DNA of 64,000 bases from an uncultured bacterium (GTDB lineage: Bacteria > Bacteroidota > Bacteroidia > Bacteroidales > Bacteroidaceae): positions 260,538 to 324,537 of the forward strand of contig CAJMQU010000001.1 of assembly GCA_905215555.1 (NCBI GenBank), given 5' to 3'. Within the stretch, counting starts at the first letter, position 1. Each line of letters opens with the position of its first letter. The translations under genes and the position numbers were made by a program. Below, piece after piece: positions 27,961 to 36,894 of this stretch. A model generated the notes under the pieces. That model was not told the DNA's origin, ran no database searches, and saw nothing but the letters and a program-made list of their open reading frames with translations.

Positions 27961-30900
27961 TTAGAAGCTTACATTTAAACCAAAATTGATTACACGCATC
28001 ACCGGATATTGCGGCACACCACTGGACATTGACTCCGGGTCTGATATTTTCAGCTTATCAAAGGTCAGCAGATTATAACCGGTCATAAATACACGCATTT
28101 TCTCCATACCTATTTTCGGCATAAACGGAAGACGGAAATTATAGCCGATTTCAATATTCTTCAAGCGTAAGTAACTTGCATCTTTCACCCATAATTCAGA
28201 ATCCCGGTAGTTATTCTTCACACCGTCAATCGTAGCACGCGGTAGTTTTGCTGTAGCAGCCGTTTCAAGTGTCCAACGGTCTTCGAACTGATGAAGCATC
28301 AACGATCTGTCATTAGTATCTCCAAGAGGTCTGCGGAAAGTCTCTTGCAGAACGCGAGAAGTTTTGGTTGCGCCCACCCATAGCATGCTAAAGTCAAATC
28401 CCTTATACTCGAATCCTAATGTGAGCCCTGCATTCAATAACGGGTAACTCGGATATCCAAGTGCAGTCTTATCATTATCATCAATCTTACCGTCATTATT
28501 CAAATCTTCGTAAACCACATCACCTTCTTTCAAGACATAACTGTGGTCTGCTATATTCTCCATTCCTTCATAATAAAAGCCTCTCACCTTCAAACCGAAA
28601 GGTTGTCCCACCGGATGGCCGGTCTTCAAAGTATATTCATATTCCGAAGGAACTTCATCCTGATAGACAATCTTATTCTTTGCATAAGAGACATTCAGAT
28701 TTGCCCAGTATCTGAGTTTCTCCAATTTATGATTCCATTTCAGGTTCAGTTCAACTCCTTTATTAGAAACAATACCCAAGTTCAATACCGGCAGACTCAT
28801 TGCGTGGATAATCGGGTCGGTCGAGGCTTTTGCCAGAATATCTTCGCGCCTTTCATAGAAGTAATCAATACTACCACTCAGTTTCTGCCCAAACAAAGAG
28901 AAGTCGATACCATAATTTTGCTTGGCAGATTTCTCCCAACTCAGTCCCGAATTACCAAAACTCTTTTCATAAGCACCCGGTGTCCAACTGGTACCTGTAC
29001 CAAACTGATAACCGCCACCGATAAAATAGCTGTTAGGCAAGTATAAGAAACGATCCATGAAATTATTGCCGTACGGATGGTATCTGTCATTACCTACCAC
29101 ACCATAAGAAGCACGTATTTTTAAGAAATCAACCACCGGATTATCTTTCAGGAACTCTTCCTGGGTAAGTACCCATCCACCTGAGACTGCGGGAAACAAA
29201 CCATAACGATTGCCGGGAGCAAAATTCTCAGAACCATTATACCCCACGTTACCTTCAATCAGATATTTATTGTCATAATCATAAGTGACACGGCCCACCA
29301 ATCCTACATATCCCCTTGGTATGCCCGGATAATCACTGTCAGGATAATAGGCCTTACTCTGATTATAGAGAACCAATGCAGAAAGGTGATGCAAATCAAA
29401 ATCGCGCTTCCAGTCGAAACTTGCCTCAGCATACCAGTCACGTGACTTACCGAAACTTTCACCATAACCAATTAGGCCTGCCTCACCATCCTGGGTATAA
29501 ACGACTTCATTGGGATCGGAACCGGCCGGATGCTCCATCCAGGTAACATCTTTTCTATACCAGGGCTGATAGCTTTCAATAGAAGTAGCACGCTCTTTCA
29601 CATGGTCATATCCGCTATTATAGGCAAACTTTATCTTGAACTGCAATCCTTTGGTGACAAAATCCAGTTTCTGACTCAAAGCCAAATCCAAATTGATGAC
29701 ATTCGTTGTTTTAGCGCTATAACCACGTCCGTAAATATTGCCTAACCCATCCGACAAGCCTACCGGTAGATACTGGCTATTACCTTTAATCCACTTTCCA
29801 GCCACAATTCCGGGACCGGAAAACGGAGTACCCCAATAAATTCTGCGGAACAATTCATTCATATTATCGCCCGAACGTGGAGAATTCCTCTTTTCCACAC
29901 GCCCGCCCATATTAACGGTCACAAGCGTTGTCTTTGTAAAATCAACATCTAGGTTTGCACGATAGTTATAACGGTTGAAGTTGAAGTTAGCATCATAACG
30001 GGGATCATGGTTTTTAAAGAATCCTTTCTGATTCAGCATACCCATAGAGACAAAATAACGAACTCGCTCCGTACCGCCTGAGATGTTTACGTTACCTTGT
30101 GTTTGGGGGGCAGACGACTTGAATAGCATATCCATCCAGTCCGTATCCGGATATATGATAGGATTGGAATGGGTACGGAAAGCCTCTACCGCTTCTGGGG
30201 TAAACTTAGGGTCTTTGCCATCATTCGCATAAGCCTCATTCATGAAAGTGGCATATTCATAGCTGTTCACGAATTCCGGCATGCGCGTCGGAGCCTGGAT
30301 GCCGTATGAGAAAGAAGCGTTAATCTTAGCCTTACCTTCTTTACCACGTTTCGTGGTAACAATAATGACACCATTCGCACCGCGTACACCGAATACCGCC
30401 GTCGAAGAAGCATCTTTCAGAATTGTGATGCTTTCCACTTCATTAGGATCTATCTGAAAAAAACTCCGTTCCACACCATCCACCAGGTATAGCGGTTTGG
30501 CATTCATTGTGTTCAAAGTACTGATACCACGGATAAAGACATCCGGGTCATCTCCACCAGGCTGACCTGATGACTGCACGGAAGAAACCCCCGAAAGCAC
30601 ACCGGACAACATATTACCAATACTGGCTGTAGGCACTTTCAACAGCTCATCCGTATTTATAGAGCTGATCGAACCGGTCAAAGTCACTTTCTTCTGGGCA
30701 CCATAGGCAACTACTTGCACTTCGTCTAGCAAAGTATTGGAGGTTTTCAATACAATATTGAAAACAGATTTCCCTTTCATCGGAATTTCCTGAGTCTCCA
30801 TACCTACAAAAGATACGACCAACGTTCCTTTCAGGTCATCGGCCCGAAATGAGAAATGTCCTTCAACATCCGTTATGGTTCCTGAAGTGGTTCCCTTTAC

Positions 30901-31080
30901 AAGAACACCTGCCCCAATCACAGGTTCTCCCGTATCATCCTTCACAACACCCGATACTGTTGCATTCTGACCGAAAGTAGCAGTGAACGAACATATACAC
31001 AATAACCCTACTATTAATTTCCGGACTAACCAGGATTTAGCAGTGTTATTCATTTCTTCTAAATGCTTTTCATGTCCCAT
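27961..31080 (-). CDS. SusC/RagA-family TonB-dependent transporter (first pair, PUL B)
   Basis: A 1039-residue SusC porin with full architecture: signal peptide (about residues 18-38 with start 31080), carboxypeptidase-regulatory-like domain (VSGVVKDDTGEPVIGAGVLV), TonB-box region LLDEVQVVAYG, plug with SSTAVFGVRGANGVIIVTTK and a barrel ending NFGLNVSF. An ATG at 31053 (MNNTAKSW) is a plausible alternative start that gives a more normal signal peptide; I keep 31080 only as the outer limit. First gene of the PUL B operon, divergent from HTCS-2, with an 18-bp direct repeat between them. Confidence 0.95.
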   Translation of the reverse strand: MGHEKHLEEMNNTAKSWLVRKLIVGLLCICSFTATFGQNATVSGVVKDDTGEPVIGAGVLVKGTTSGTITDVEGHFSFRADDLKGTLVVSFVGMETQEIPMKGKSVFNIVLKTSNTLLDEVQVVAYGAQKKVTLTGSISSINTDELLKVPTASIGNMLSGVLSGVSSVQSSGQPGGDDPDVFIRGISTLNTMNAKPLYLVDGVERSFFQIDPNEVESITILKDASSTAVFGVRGANGVIIVTTKRGKEGKAKINASFSYGIQAPTRMPEFVNSYEYATFMNEAYANDGKDPKFTPEAVEAFRTHSNPIIYPDTDWMDMLFKSSAPQTQGNVNISGGTERVRYFVSMGMLNQKGFFKNHDPRYDANFNFNRYNYRANLDVDFTKTTLVTVNMGGRVEKRNSPRSGDNMNELFRRIYWGTPFSGPGIVAGKWIKGNSQYLPVGLSDGLGNIYGRGYSAKTTNVINLDLALSQKLDFVTKGLQFKIKFAYNSGYDHVKERATSIESYQPWYRKDVTWMEHPAGSDPNEVVYTQDGEAGLIGYGESFGKSRDWYAEASFDWKRDFDLHHLSALVLYNQSKAYYPDSDYPGIPRGYVGLVGRVTYDYDNKYLIEGNVGYNGSENFAPGNRYGLFPAVSGGWVLTQEEFLKDNPVVDFLKIRASYGVVGNDRYHPYGNNFMDRFLYLPNSYFIGGGYQFGTGTSWTPGAYEKSFGNSGLSWEKSAKQNYGIDFSLFGQKLSGSIDYFYERREDILAKASTDPIIHAMSLPVLNLGIVSNKGVELNLKWNHKLEKLRYWANLNVSYAKNKIVYQDEVPSEYEYTLKTGHPVGQPFGLKVRGFYYEGMENIADHSYVLKEGDVVYEDLNNDGKIDDNDKTALGYPSYPLLNAGLTLGFEYKGFDFSMLWVGATKTSRVLQETFRRPLGDTNDRSLMLHQFEDRWTLETAATAKLPRATIDGVKNNYRDSELWVKDASYLRLKNIEIGYNFRLPFMPKIGMEKMRVFMTGYNLLTFDKLKISDPESMSSGVPQYPVMRVINFGLNVSF

Positions 31081-31137
31081 ACTTTTTCTATTAAATTAAA
31101 ATTAAAAAGGTTTTTATTTACATCTGTTGCAACACTG

Positions 31138-31145
31138 CAAAAGTG
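31138..31145 (-). promoter_or_regulatory. Weak candidate -7 element for the PUL B susC operon
   Basis: The minus strand reads CACTTTTG, 6 of 8 bases of TAnnTTTG counting the free positions, 57 bp upstream of the susC start and 20 nt downstream of the direct repeat at 31166-31204. It is offered because of its position relative to that repeat, not because the match is strong. Confidence 0.3.
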
Positions 31146-31165
31146 ATTAAAAAGAAGTTCATCGC

Positions 31166-31204
31166 TGTCGGGAATTTATTCATTCATGTCGAGAAATCAT
31201 TCAT
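31166..31204. promoter_or_regulatory. 18-bp direct repeat with 21-bp period: candidate HTCS-2 operator
   Basis: Positions 31166-31183 and 31187-31204 match at 15 of 18 bases; both start TGTCG and end ATTCAT. The 21-bp period equals two helical turns, as expected for an AraC-type dimer. It lies in the intergenic region between PUL B susC and HTCS-2. Its sequence is unrelated to the TTGGA/AAATAG element of PUL A, which fits a different regulator. Confidence 0.55.
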
Positions 31205-31343
31205 GCCCTGTTCCAAATGGCAAAAGAATGATGCGTCAGACCATATTGACTGATTTTTCTACCTACTTATTTTTATATTTACTTCTATTTGCAAGCGTCT
31301 TTACAATTCCTCTATTTTATGTATTATCTTGAGTTTAATTTAG

Positions 31344-31351
31344 TATTTTTG
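31344..31351 (+). promoter_or_regulatory. Putative -7 element of the HTCS-2 gene
   Basis: TATTTTTG matches TAnnTTTG and is identical to the HTCS-1 -7 element. It ends 24 bp before the ATG at 31376. I see no clear -33 TTTG at 19-21 bp upstream. Confidence 0.5.
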
Positions 31352-31375
31352 CGAATAGCATCTAAAGACAAATAT

Positions 31376-34300
31376 ATGAAAGACATTTGGAAATCATATC
31401 TGATCTTTTTTCTAATCACTCTAATTTCCGGGAACACGCAGGGGCAAGAATATAAGAGTGAGTTCAAGAGTCTTCCCCCTTACATCAATATCCCGACTGA
31501 TGTTCAGCAGATATATCAGGATAGAGAAGGTTTTATCTGGTTTGCCACCCGCAACGGAGTATGCCGTTTCGATGGGTATGAGTTGGAAACCTTCAAGTCT
31601 AATCTATATACTCCCAATGCTTTATCCAGCAACGACATTCTGGTCATACAAGAGGATTATCAAAACAGACTGTGGATAGGTACCAGTTATGGCCTGAATA
31701 TGCTCGACAAAAAGACGGGAAAAATTCAAAAGGATTTTGGTGTTTTGAACAATGAAAGAGTTCAATCCCTATTAATAACAAAAGACAGTACCATCTGGAT
31801 AGGAACCGGCAGCTGGCTATATAAAAACGATAAAAAGCCTAACCAGCCAAATACCGCCGAAGACTTTATCAAAGTCAAACAAATGGATGTAAAATCTCTT
31901 ATCGAAGCACCCGACAATCAGATATGGATAGGTACATGGAGCAATGGGCTGCACCGTTACATTGTTTCCACAGACAGCCTGATAACTTATCCGGCTTTCA
32001 ATCCTTTAAATTCTGCCTATTTCCTGTTTCAGGACAGCAAAGAGCAAATCTGGATCGGAACATGGGGATACGGACTATATAAGCTTCATCACCCCTACGA
32101 TACAGAGAAAGCTTATTTCGAGAAATTCGTACACGAAAAAGGAAATAACAACAGTCTTATACATAACCTAATATATTCCATATCCGAAGACCTAAGCACC
32201 GGTACCTTATGGATAGGGACACTGGAAGGTTTGAGTTGCTTTAATGGGAAAAACTTTCTAAATTATGCCCCCAACATCCCTTCCAGCGGACTGCCCTACA
32301 ATGAAATCATAACGATTTTCAGGGATCGGACAGGAGCCATGTGGCTGGGGTTTCTCGGAGGAAGGGTTTATTGGGTAAAGCCACAAAATCTGCAATTTAA
32401 CCGCCATCAACCAACTTACGCCTCCAATCAGACTGCCTGTAACAATATCCAAGGACTGACTATCTATAAAGATGATTTATGGCTCGGTCTGGAAAAGCAT
32501 AGTTTCATCATCCATGACCGCACCACACACTCCAACAGTAAAAGGGAAAAGGCTTTTAGCCCAACCATCCTCAACTCTGAAGATACATATTATAGCTTTC
32601 TGAAGCCACAGAACAAAGATGAACTATGGTTAGGCAGTTTCGGCAATGGGCTTTACATATACCGCCCGGACGACCATAGACAGCCTTTGTCAAACATGAG
32701 TTCAACCACAATTCCCCAATTCCCGAATTTCATATTTTGTATGTTCGAAGATAATCGACAGAATGTTTATCTGGGTTCCACTACCGGATTAAGTATTCTG
32801 ACAAAAGAAGGACAGTTTTACCACTACAATAATCTGCTCTCCCCGCAAAGGCAATATTCGCATAACATTTATTCCATAACCCAAGACAGCCTCAACAATA
32901 TATGGATAGGAACGGATCACAGTGGAATATTCCGTATGCCACCTCCACAAGATTACGGGAAGTGTGCATTTTTCTCTTATTCCATCAACAACCAAAAGAT
33001 TAATTCAAATGAAATACAGTGTATCTTCGTAAATAAAGAAGGCAACATTCTGGCAGGCACAGATGGCGGGGGACTGAATCTTTATGATCCCCAACAAGAT
33101 TCTTTCATTTCCATTCATACCCAATACAATATCCCCGGTGATATGATATGCAGTATTCTGGAAGATAAACAACAAAATCTGTGGATGGGAAGCAATGTAG
33201 GATTGATCAAACTTAATCTGAAAGATTCTATTGCAGAAAGCAAATGCCGCCTCTACACAACTTCCGATGGATTACAGGATAATAAATTCGCAAGAGGGGC
33301 TGCTTGTCAGGCGGAAGATGGAGAAATGTTTTTTGGCGGTCCTCAAGGATATAACTCCTTTTATCCTGAAAAACTGACTGCCGACGAATCACAACCGGAG
33401 ATTTTTATTACTGATATACAAATACAAAACCGTTCACTGAAAAGTCTTCCGGCAACGGAAAGAACCGCGATTTCTGATTTTGCTCCCGGATACACCCGGA
33501 CTCTTCGCCTGAATTACAGACAAAATGATTTCAATTGTAAACTGTCTGTACTGAACTTCTATAATCCGGAAAAGAATGAGTATGCCTATAAGTTAGGAGG
33601 TCTGGACCATACCTGGCAGTACACTTCTAACAGAAGCAACATTATATCCTACAGTAATCTGGAAAGTGGTACCTATACACTATATATAAAAGGAAGCAAT
33701 GGAAATGGGAAATGGAGTGAGGTAAAAGAAGCCATTACCATTACTGTAACCCCTCCCTGGTGGAGTAGCCCCTGGGCATATTTCTTTTACTCTATATTCA
33801 TCGTCAGCCTCATAGCCAATGCAATACGCATCGGAAGAAAAAAAATAAGGCAAAAGAACACCCTCCGCATAAAAGAACTGGAACAGAAGAAACAAGAGGA
33901 ATTAAATCGTGCCAAGCTACAATTCTTCACAAATATCACACACGAGTTACTCACTCCGTTGACCGTTATTTCTGTTACGCTAAATGAAATCAGAAGTTAC
34001 GCTCCAAGCGATTATTATTCCATAATGGATAATAATATCAATCGACTGAAGCGCCTGTTACAACAAATTCTGGAATTCAGAAAAGCAGAATCCGGTAATT
34101 TGAAGCTGAAAGTGTCACAAGGAAACATCACATCTTTCATCATGAACAGCGTCAACAGCTTCCTGCCTTTAGTAAAAAAGAAAAAGATGCAACTGGAAAT
34201 ATCTGTTGAGCAAGAAGATATAATAGGATATTTTGATCCGGACAAGATAGACAAGATACTCTATAATCTGCTTTCTAACGCGTTCAAATATAACAAAGAA

Positions 34301-35449
34301 GGTAAGAAAATTCATATCAACATTTCTTATAGTAGTTCATCCAAAGAGATTATCATTGCCGTAAGTGATAATGGAGAAGGTATTTCAGAAGAGAACCTCT
34401 CTAAATTATTCAATCGATTCTATGAAGGAGATTACCGGAAATACCACACAACAGGGCATGGAATAGGCCTATCCCTGACCAAAGATCTTGTAACACTGCA
34501 TCACGGAACTATTGAAGTTGAAAGCCAACTTGGACAAGGCACTACATTCAGTGTCACACTGCCCATTACGGAAGACGCATTCTCCGAAGAAGAGATTGAC
34601 AAAAGTATTCTATCACTACCAGAAACAACAGAAACTGAAAACACAGACAATGAGAGTAATAAAGTCACATCCCTTATAGAAACAATTGAAGAAGGAGACA
34701 GAAAAACATTGCTGTTAGTTGAAGACAACGAAGATTTACTTAATGTCATGTCTCACTCATTAGCACGGGAATATCATATCCTTAAAGCTACCAACGGCAA
34801 AGAAGCCATAGAGCAACTGGAAAAAGCAAAAGATATCAAAATTGTCATTTCTGATGTTATGATGCCTGTAATGAATGGCATAGAACTTTGCCATTACGTA
34901 AAGAAACAAGAAGAGTTATTACATATTCCTATCATCCTTCTGACAGCCAAGAACAGCGAATCAGACATCATCGAAGGATATGAAGCCGGTGCTGATGATT
35001 ATATAACCAAACCATTTCAGTTGCCCCTGCTTTTAGCTAAAATAAAAAGTCTGCTGAAAAACAAGGAGAATCTTTTCAAGGATTACTCGGACGCTATTTA
35101 TTTCAAAATGCAGAAACCTGATATAGATTCTACTGATAAGGTATTCCTCCAAGAGGCTATCAACTGTGTATACGAGCATCTGGATAACGTCGAGTTCGAC
35201 CAACAGGCATTTGCCGATGCCATGAAAGTAAGCAAATCTACTCTTTACAGGAGAATAAAAAACTTATCAGGTGAACCACCTTCCGTTTTCATCTCAGATA
35301 TACGTTTGCAAACAGCCCACAAAATCATCTCGGATAATCCTAATATCCGGATTTCTGACTTGGCTTATACCGTAGGCTATAATGACCCCAAATATTTTAG
35401 CAGTTGTTTTAAAAAGAAATTTAATATTATTCCCAGTGAGATGTCATAG
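31376..35449 (+). CDS. Hybrid two-component system sensor/regulator (HTCS-2)
   Basis: A 1357-residue HTCS protein. Signal peptide (MKDIWKSYLIFFLITLISG), periplasmic Reg_prop propeller with repeated LWIGT/IWIGT/LWMGS blades, Y_Y_Y domain, a TM segment (about residues 795-817), HisKA with His856 in THELLTPLT, HATPase (N-box NLLSNAFKYN, then GHGIGLSLTK), receiver with Asp1160 in SDVMMPVMNG, and AraC-type HTH (FADAMKVSKSTLYRRIKNLSG, then VGYNDPKYFSSCFKKKF). The H-box has Leu where most histidine kinases have Arg (HELRTPLT), which I note without claiming loss of activity. ATG 31376 was chosen over the upstream in-frame ATG 31289 because it starts a signal peptide just after a -7 element. It probably senses the PUL B glycan and activates the divergent operon. 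Confidence 0.94.
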   Translation: MKDIWKSYLIFFLITLISGNTQGQEYKSEFKSLPPYINIPTDVQQIYQDREGFIWFATRNGVCRFDGYELETFKSNLYTPNALSSNDILVIQEDYQNRLWIGTSYGLNMLDKKTGKIQKDFGVLNNERVQSLLITKDSTIWIGTGSWLYKNDKKPNQPNTAEDFIKVKQMDVKSLIEAPDNQIWIGTWSNGLHRYIVSTDSLITYPAFNPLNSAYFLFQDSKEQIWIGTWGYGLYKLHHPYDTEKAYFEKFVHEKGNNNSLIHNLIYSISEDLSTGTLWIGTLEGLSCFNGKNFLNYAPNIPSSGLPYNEIITIFRDRTGAMWLGFLGGRVYWVKPQNLQFNRHQPTYASNQTACNNIQGLTIYKDDLWLGLEKHSFIIHDRTTHSNSKREKAFSPTILNSEDTYYSFLKPQNKDELWLGSFGNGLYIYRPDDHRQPLSNMSSTTIPQFPNFIFCMFEDNRQNVYLGSTTGLSILTKEGQFYHYNNLLSPQRQYSHNIYSITQDSLNNIWIGTDHSGIFRMPPPQDYGKCAFFSYSINNQKINSNEIQCIFVNKEGNILAGTDGGGLNLYDPQQDSFISIHTQYNIPGDMICSILEDKQQNLWMGSNVGLIKLNLKDSIAESKCRLYTTSDGLQDNKFARGAACQAEDGEMFFGGPQGYNSFYPEKLTADESQPEIFITDIQIQNRSLKSLPATERTAISDFAPGYTRTLRLNYRQNDFNCKLSVLNFYNPEKNEYAYKLGGLDHTWQYTSNRSNIISYSNLESGTYTLYIKGSNGNGKWSEVKEAITITVTPPWWSSPWAYFFYSIFIVSLIANAIRIGRKKIRQKNTLRIKELEQKKQEELNRAKLQFFTNITHELLTPLTVISVTLNEIRSYAPSDYYSIMDNNINRLKRLLQQILEFRKAESGNLKLKVSQGNITSFIMNSVNSFLPLVKKKKMQLEISVEQEDIIGYFDPDKIDKILYNLLSNAFKYNKEGKKIHINISYSSSSKEIIIAVSDNGEGISEENLSKLFNRFYEGDYRKYHTTGHGIGLSLTKDLVTLHHGTIEVESQLGQGTTFSVTLPITEDAFSEEEIDKSILSLPETTETENTDNESNKVTSLIETIEEGDRKTLLLVEDNEDLLNVMSHSLAREYHILKATNGKEAIEQLEKAKDIKIVISDVMMPVMNGIELCHYVKKQEELLHIPIILLTAKNSESDIIEGYEAGADDYITKPFQLPLLLAKIKSLLKNKENLFKDYSDAIYFKMQKPDIDSTDKVFLQEAINCVYEHLDNVEFDQQAFADAMKVSKSTLYRRIKNLSGEPPSVFISDIRLQTAHKIISDNPNIRISDLAYTVGYNDPKYFSSCFKKKFNIIPSEMS

Positions 35450-35489
35450 AATGATTATTTACCGAAAACAGTCCAAGATTTCCAATTAG

Positions 35490-35528
35490 AAAAAGCTACC
35501 CTTACATGGAAAAACACATAAGGATAGC
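35490..35528 (-). terminator. Stem-loop terminator after the immunity-gene paralog
   Basis: Arms at 35495-35504 (GCTACCCTTA) and 35519-35528 (TAAGGATAGC) pair at 9 of 10 positions; on the minus strand the stem is followed by five T residues. An almost identical copy lies at 38232-38270, at the end of the other immunity gene. Confidence 0.7.
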
Positions 35529-35579
35529 CATTAACTCAGACCTCTACAAATAGGTGAGTACTAAAACTTTAATCCATAA

Positions 35580-35951
35580 TTATTCCGACATACAGGGTTG
35601 TTTACCCTTTTCCCATAATACATCGGCTATTTGAGGGTCTGCAAAACTATACTCAAGCAAGAAACAATCACCAATAGCGTAATTATCACTAGAGTTCCAT
35701 TCAATTGTCTCATAACACTGATTATCAACAAAATACTCTACAGTTGCTTGTTTTCCTCGGACTACTCCAGTTCCAGGCTTTCGGCGTATGTCAATTACCT
35801 TACAAGTAGTAATTCCACTTTCCTTTAACATCTGACATTTATAGATATACGCTATAGGCAGAAAAATAATTAATATAATAGAAACAACCCAGTTTATCTT
35901 TCTCTGAATACTTTTCTCTTTTTTCTTAGGGCTTCTTGTACTCTTCATCAT
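35580..35951 (-). CDS. Paralogous membrane immunity-protein candidate of the decayed Rhs module
   Basis: A 123-residue protein: basic N-terminus, one TM segment (about residues 20-38, WVVSIILIIFLPIAYIY) and a small domain outside the membrane ending in GDCFLLEYSFADPQIADVL. The first 48 residues are identical to those of the 124-residue protein at 38322-38696 and the last 28 nearly so, while residues about 49-93 differ at roughly half of positions. The start overlaps the remnant of an Rhs toxin tail exactly as in the intact module. I infer an immunity protein whose toxin has decayed; the small domain resembles DUF3592-type proteins. No enzymatic motif is seen. Confidence 0.75.
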   Translation of the reverse strand: MMKSTRSPKKKEKSIQRKINWVVSIILIIFLPIAYIYKCQMLKESGITTCKVIDIRRKPGTGVVRGKQATVEYFVDNQCYETIEWNSSDNYAIGDCFLLEYSFADPQIADVLWEKGKQPCMSE

Positions 35952-36345
35952 TCCAATCCATTTTTAAGTTAAATCTATCTACTCCTCTTGTTACGATTTC
36001 TTCAACAGCATTCGAATTCATTTGGCCTATTGTAGAATTAAGCATCTGAGTTCCAACCTGTTTAACTCGAGTTTTTTTGTGCATCAAAAGTGTGTGTATA
36101 GCCTATTCCTAAATTATCCGTTCCAGAGTCTCGTTCTTCTGCACATACACTTTTTCAGCCTTTCTCGTAGTGTTACATCTGTATGCTCAAAAGAATAAAT
36201 CAGACGTCCCAATCCATCATATTTGTATACAGTCCAGCGCTTTTTACCTTTTTGAACGCCATTTTGTTCAAGTAACAGACGGTCGGTATGGTCATAAGCT
36301 AGAGTAATGGATTCACAATCGGGAAACTTTTTCCCAATGCAGTGA
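35926..36345 (-). pseudogene. Decayed Rhs gene remnant (core piece fused to toxin tail)
   Basis: Reading on the minus strand, bases about 36087-36345 match the Rhs core of the intact gene (near 40829-41090, including the sequence around IGYTHT) and then jump straight into the last roughly 50 codons of the toxin tail (KQVGTQMLNSTIGQMNS...YKKP). The join lies near 36085. The tail has a run of seven A where the intact gene has six, adding a frameshift. The piece between, including most of the core end and the toxin body, is deleted. No open frame spans the remnant, so it is dead. The 35952-36408 gap in gene coverage is this remnant plus the terminator at 36349. Confidence 0.8.
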
Positions 36346-36348
36346 CAA

Positions 36349-36379
36349 CCCCTGCCGCATAAAATACATGAGACAGGGG
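36349..36379 (-). terminator. Hairpin between the orphan immunity gene and the Rhs remnant
   Basis: CCCCTGCC at 36349-36356 and GACAGGGG at 36372-36379 pair at 7 of 8 positions. It lies 30 bp beyond the stop of the orphan immunity gene on the minus strand. The following T run is short on either strand, so this is a probable rather than certain terminator. Confidence 0.5.
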
Positions 36380-36408
36380 CTGTTTAATTAAGGCGGATTT
36401 AATTCCCG

Positions 36409-36894
36409 CTATTTTTTACTCTTATATTCTCCACGTGCATACACCCCAATCCATTTATCATGATCTGCAAATCTCCAAATAAGGAAAGTAAAAAGAAACC
36501 CTAAAAAGGAAATACATATGTGTACCAAGTAATGTCTTTGCTTATACACAGAGTTAGGTACTCCTTTCACCATACTAAGAGACGGGATGACAGTATTGCA
36601 ATAAACTGTTACAGAATCAAGACTTTCTCTCATATCTTCACTAAAAAAGGAATGTTCACCATTATAAGTTTGATTTCTAAAACGATATTGATATTTCAAC
36701 ACCATACTAGGCCTCTTCACAGCAGTATCATTTTCCAATATATATGAACAGTTGTCAGCTGGTACATATTTAAAAACATTTCCTATACCATTATACATTA
36801 CATACATAATTATAGAAAAAAGGAATGCACTACCACATACAAAAAGCCCCGCATATAAGGCTAATTTATAAATAAATCTAATTACTGATTCCAT
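36409..36894 (-). CDS. Two-TM membrane protein, immunity candidate of the orphan Rhs module (DUF3592-like)
   Basis: A 161-residue protein with TM segments at about residues 11-34 and 122-142 flanking a soluble beta-rich domain (YQYRFRNQTYNGEHSFF, then SVTVYCNTVIPSLSMV), an arrangement typical of DUF3592 proteins. Its ATG lies 13 bp inside the end of the orphan Rhs C-terminal frame (stop at 36882), the overlap expected of a toxin-immunity pair under translational coupling. I infer that it protects the cell against that C-terminus; its membrane location suggests a toxin acting at or across the membrane. Sequence alone does not prove immunity. Confidence 0.7.
   Translation of the reverse strand: MESVIRFIYKLALYAGLFVCGSAFLFSIIMYVMYNGIGNVFKYVPADNCSYILENDTAVKRPSMVLKYQYRFRNQTYNGEHSFFSEDMRESLDSVTVYCNTVIPSLSMVKGVPNSVYKQRHYLVHICISFLGFLFTFLIWRFADHDKWIGVYARGEYKSKK

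Larger units (their letters stand above)
35490..36085. repeat. Duplicated Rhs tail/immunity cassette, copy 1
   Basis: This segment of about 596 bp is a direct repeat of 38232-38829. It covers the terminator, the downstream spacer, the immunity gene and the last roughly 50 codons of the Rhs toxin tail. The outer parts are nearly identical, including about 180 nt around the toxin stop and immunity start that look identical, while the middle of the immunity gene differs strongly. It marks a segmental duplication followed by local divergence or exchange. Confidence 0.85.
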
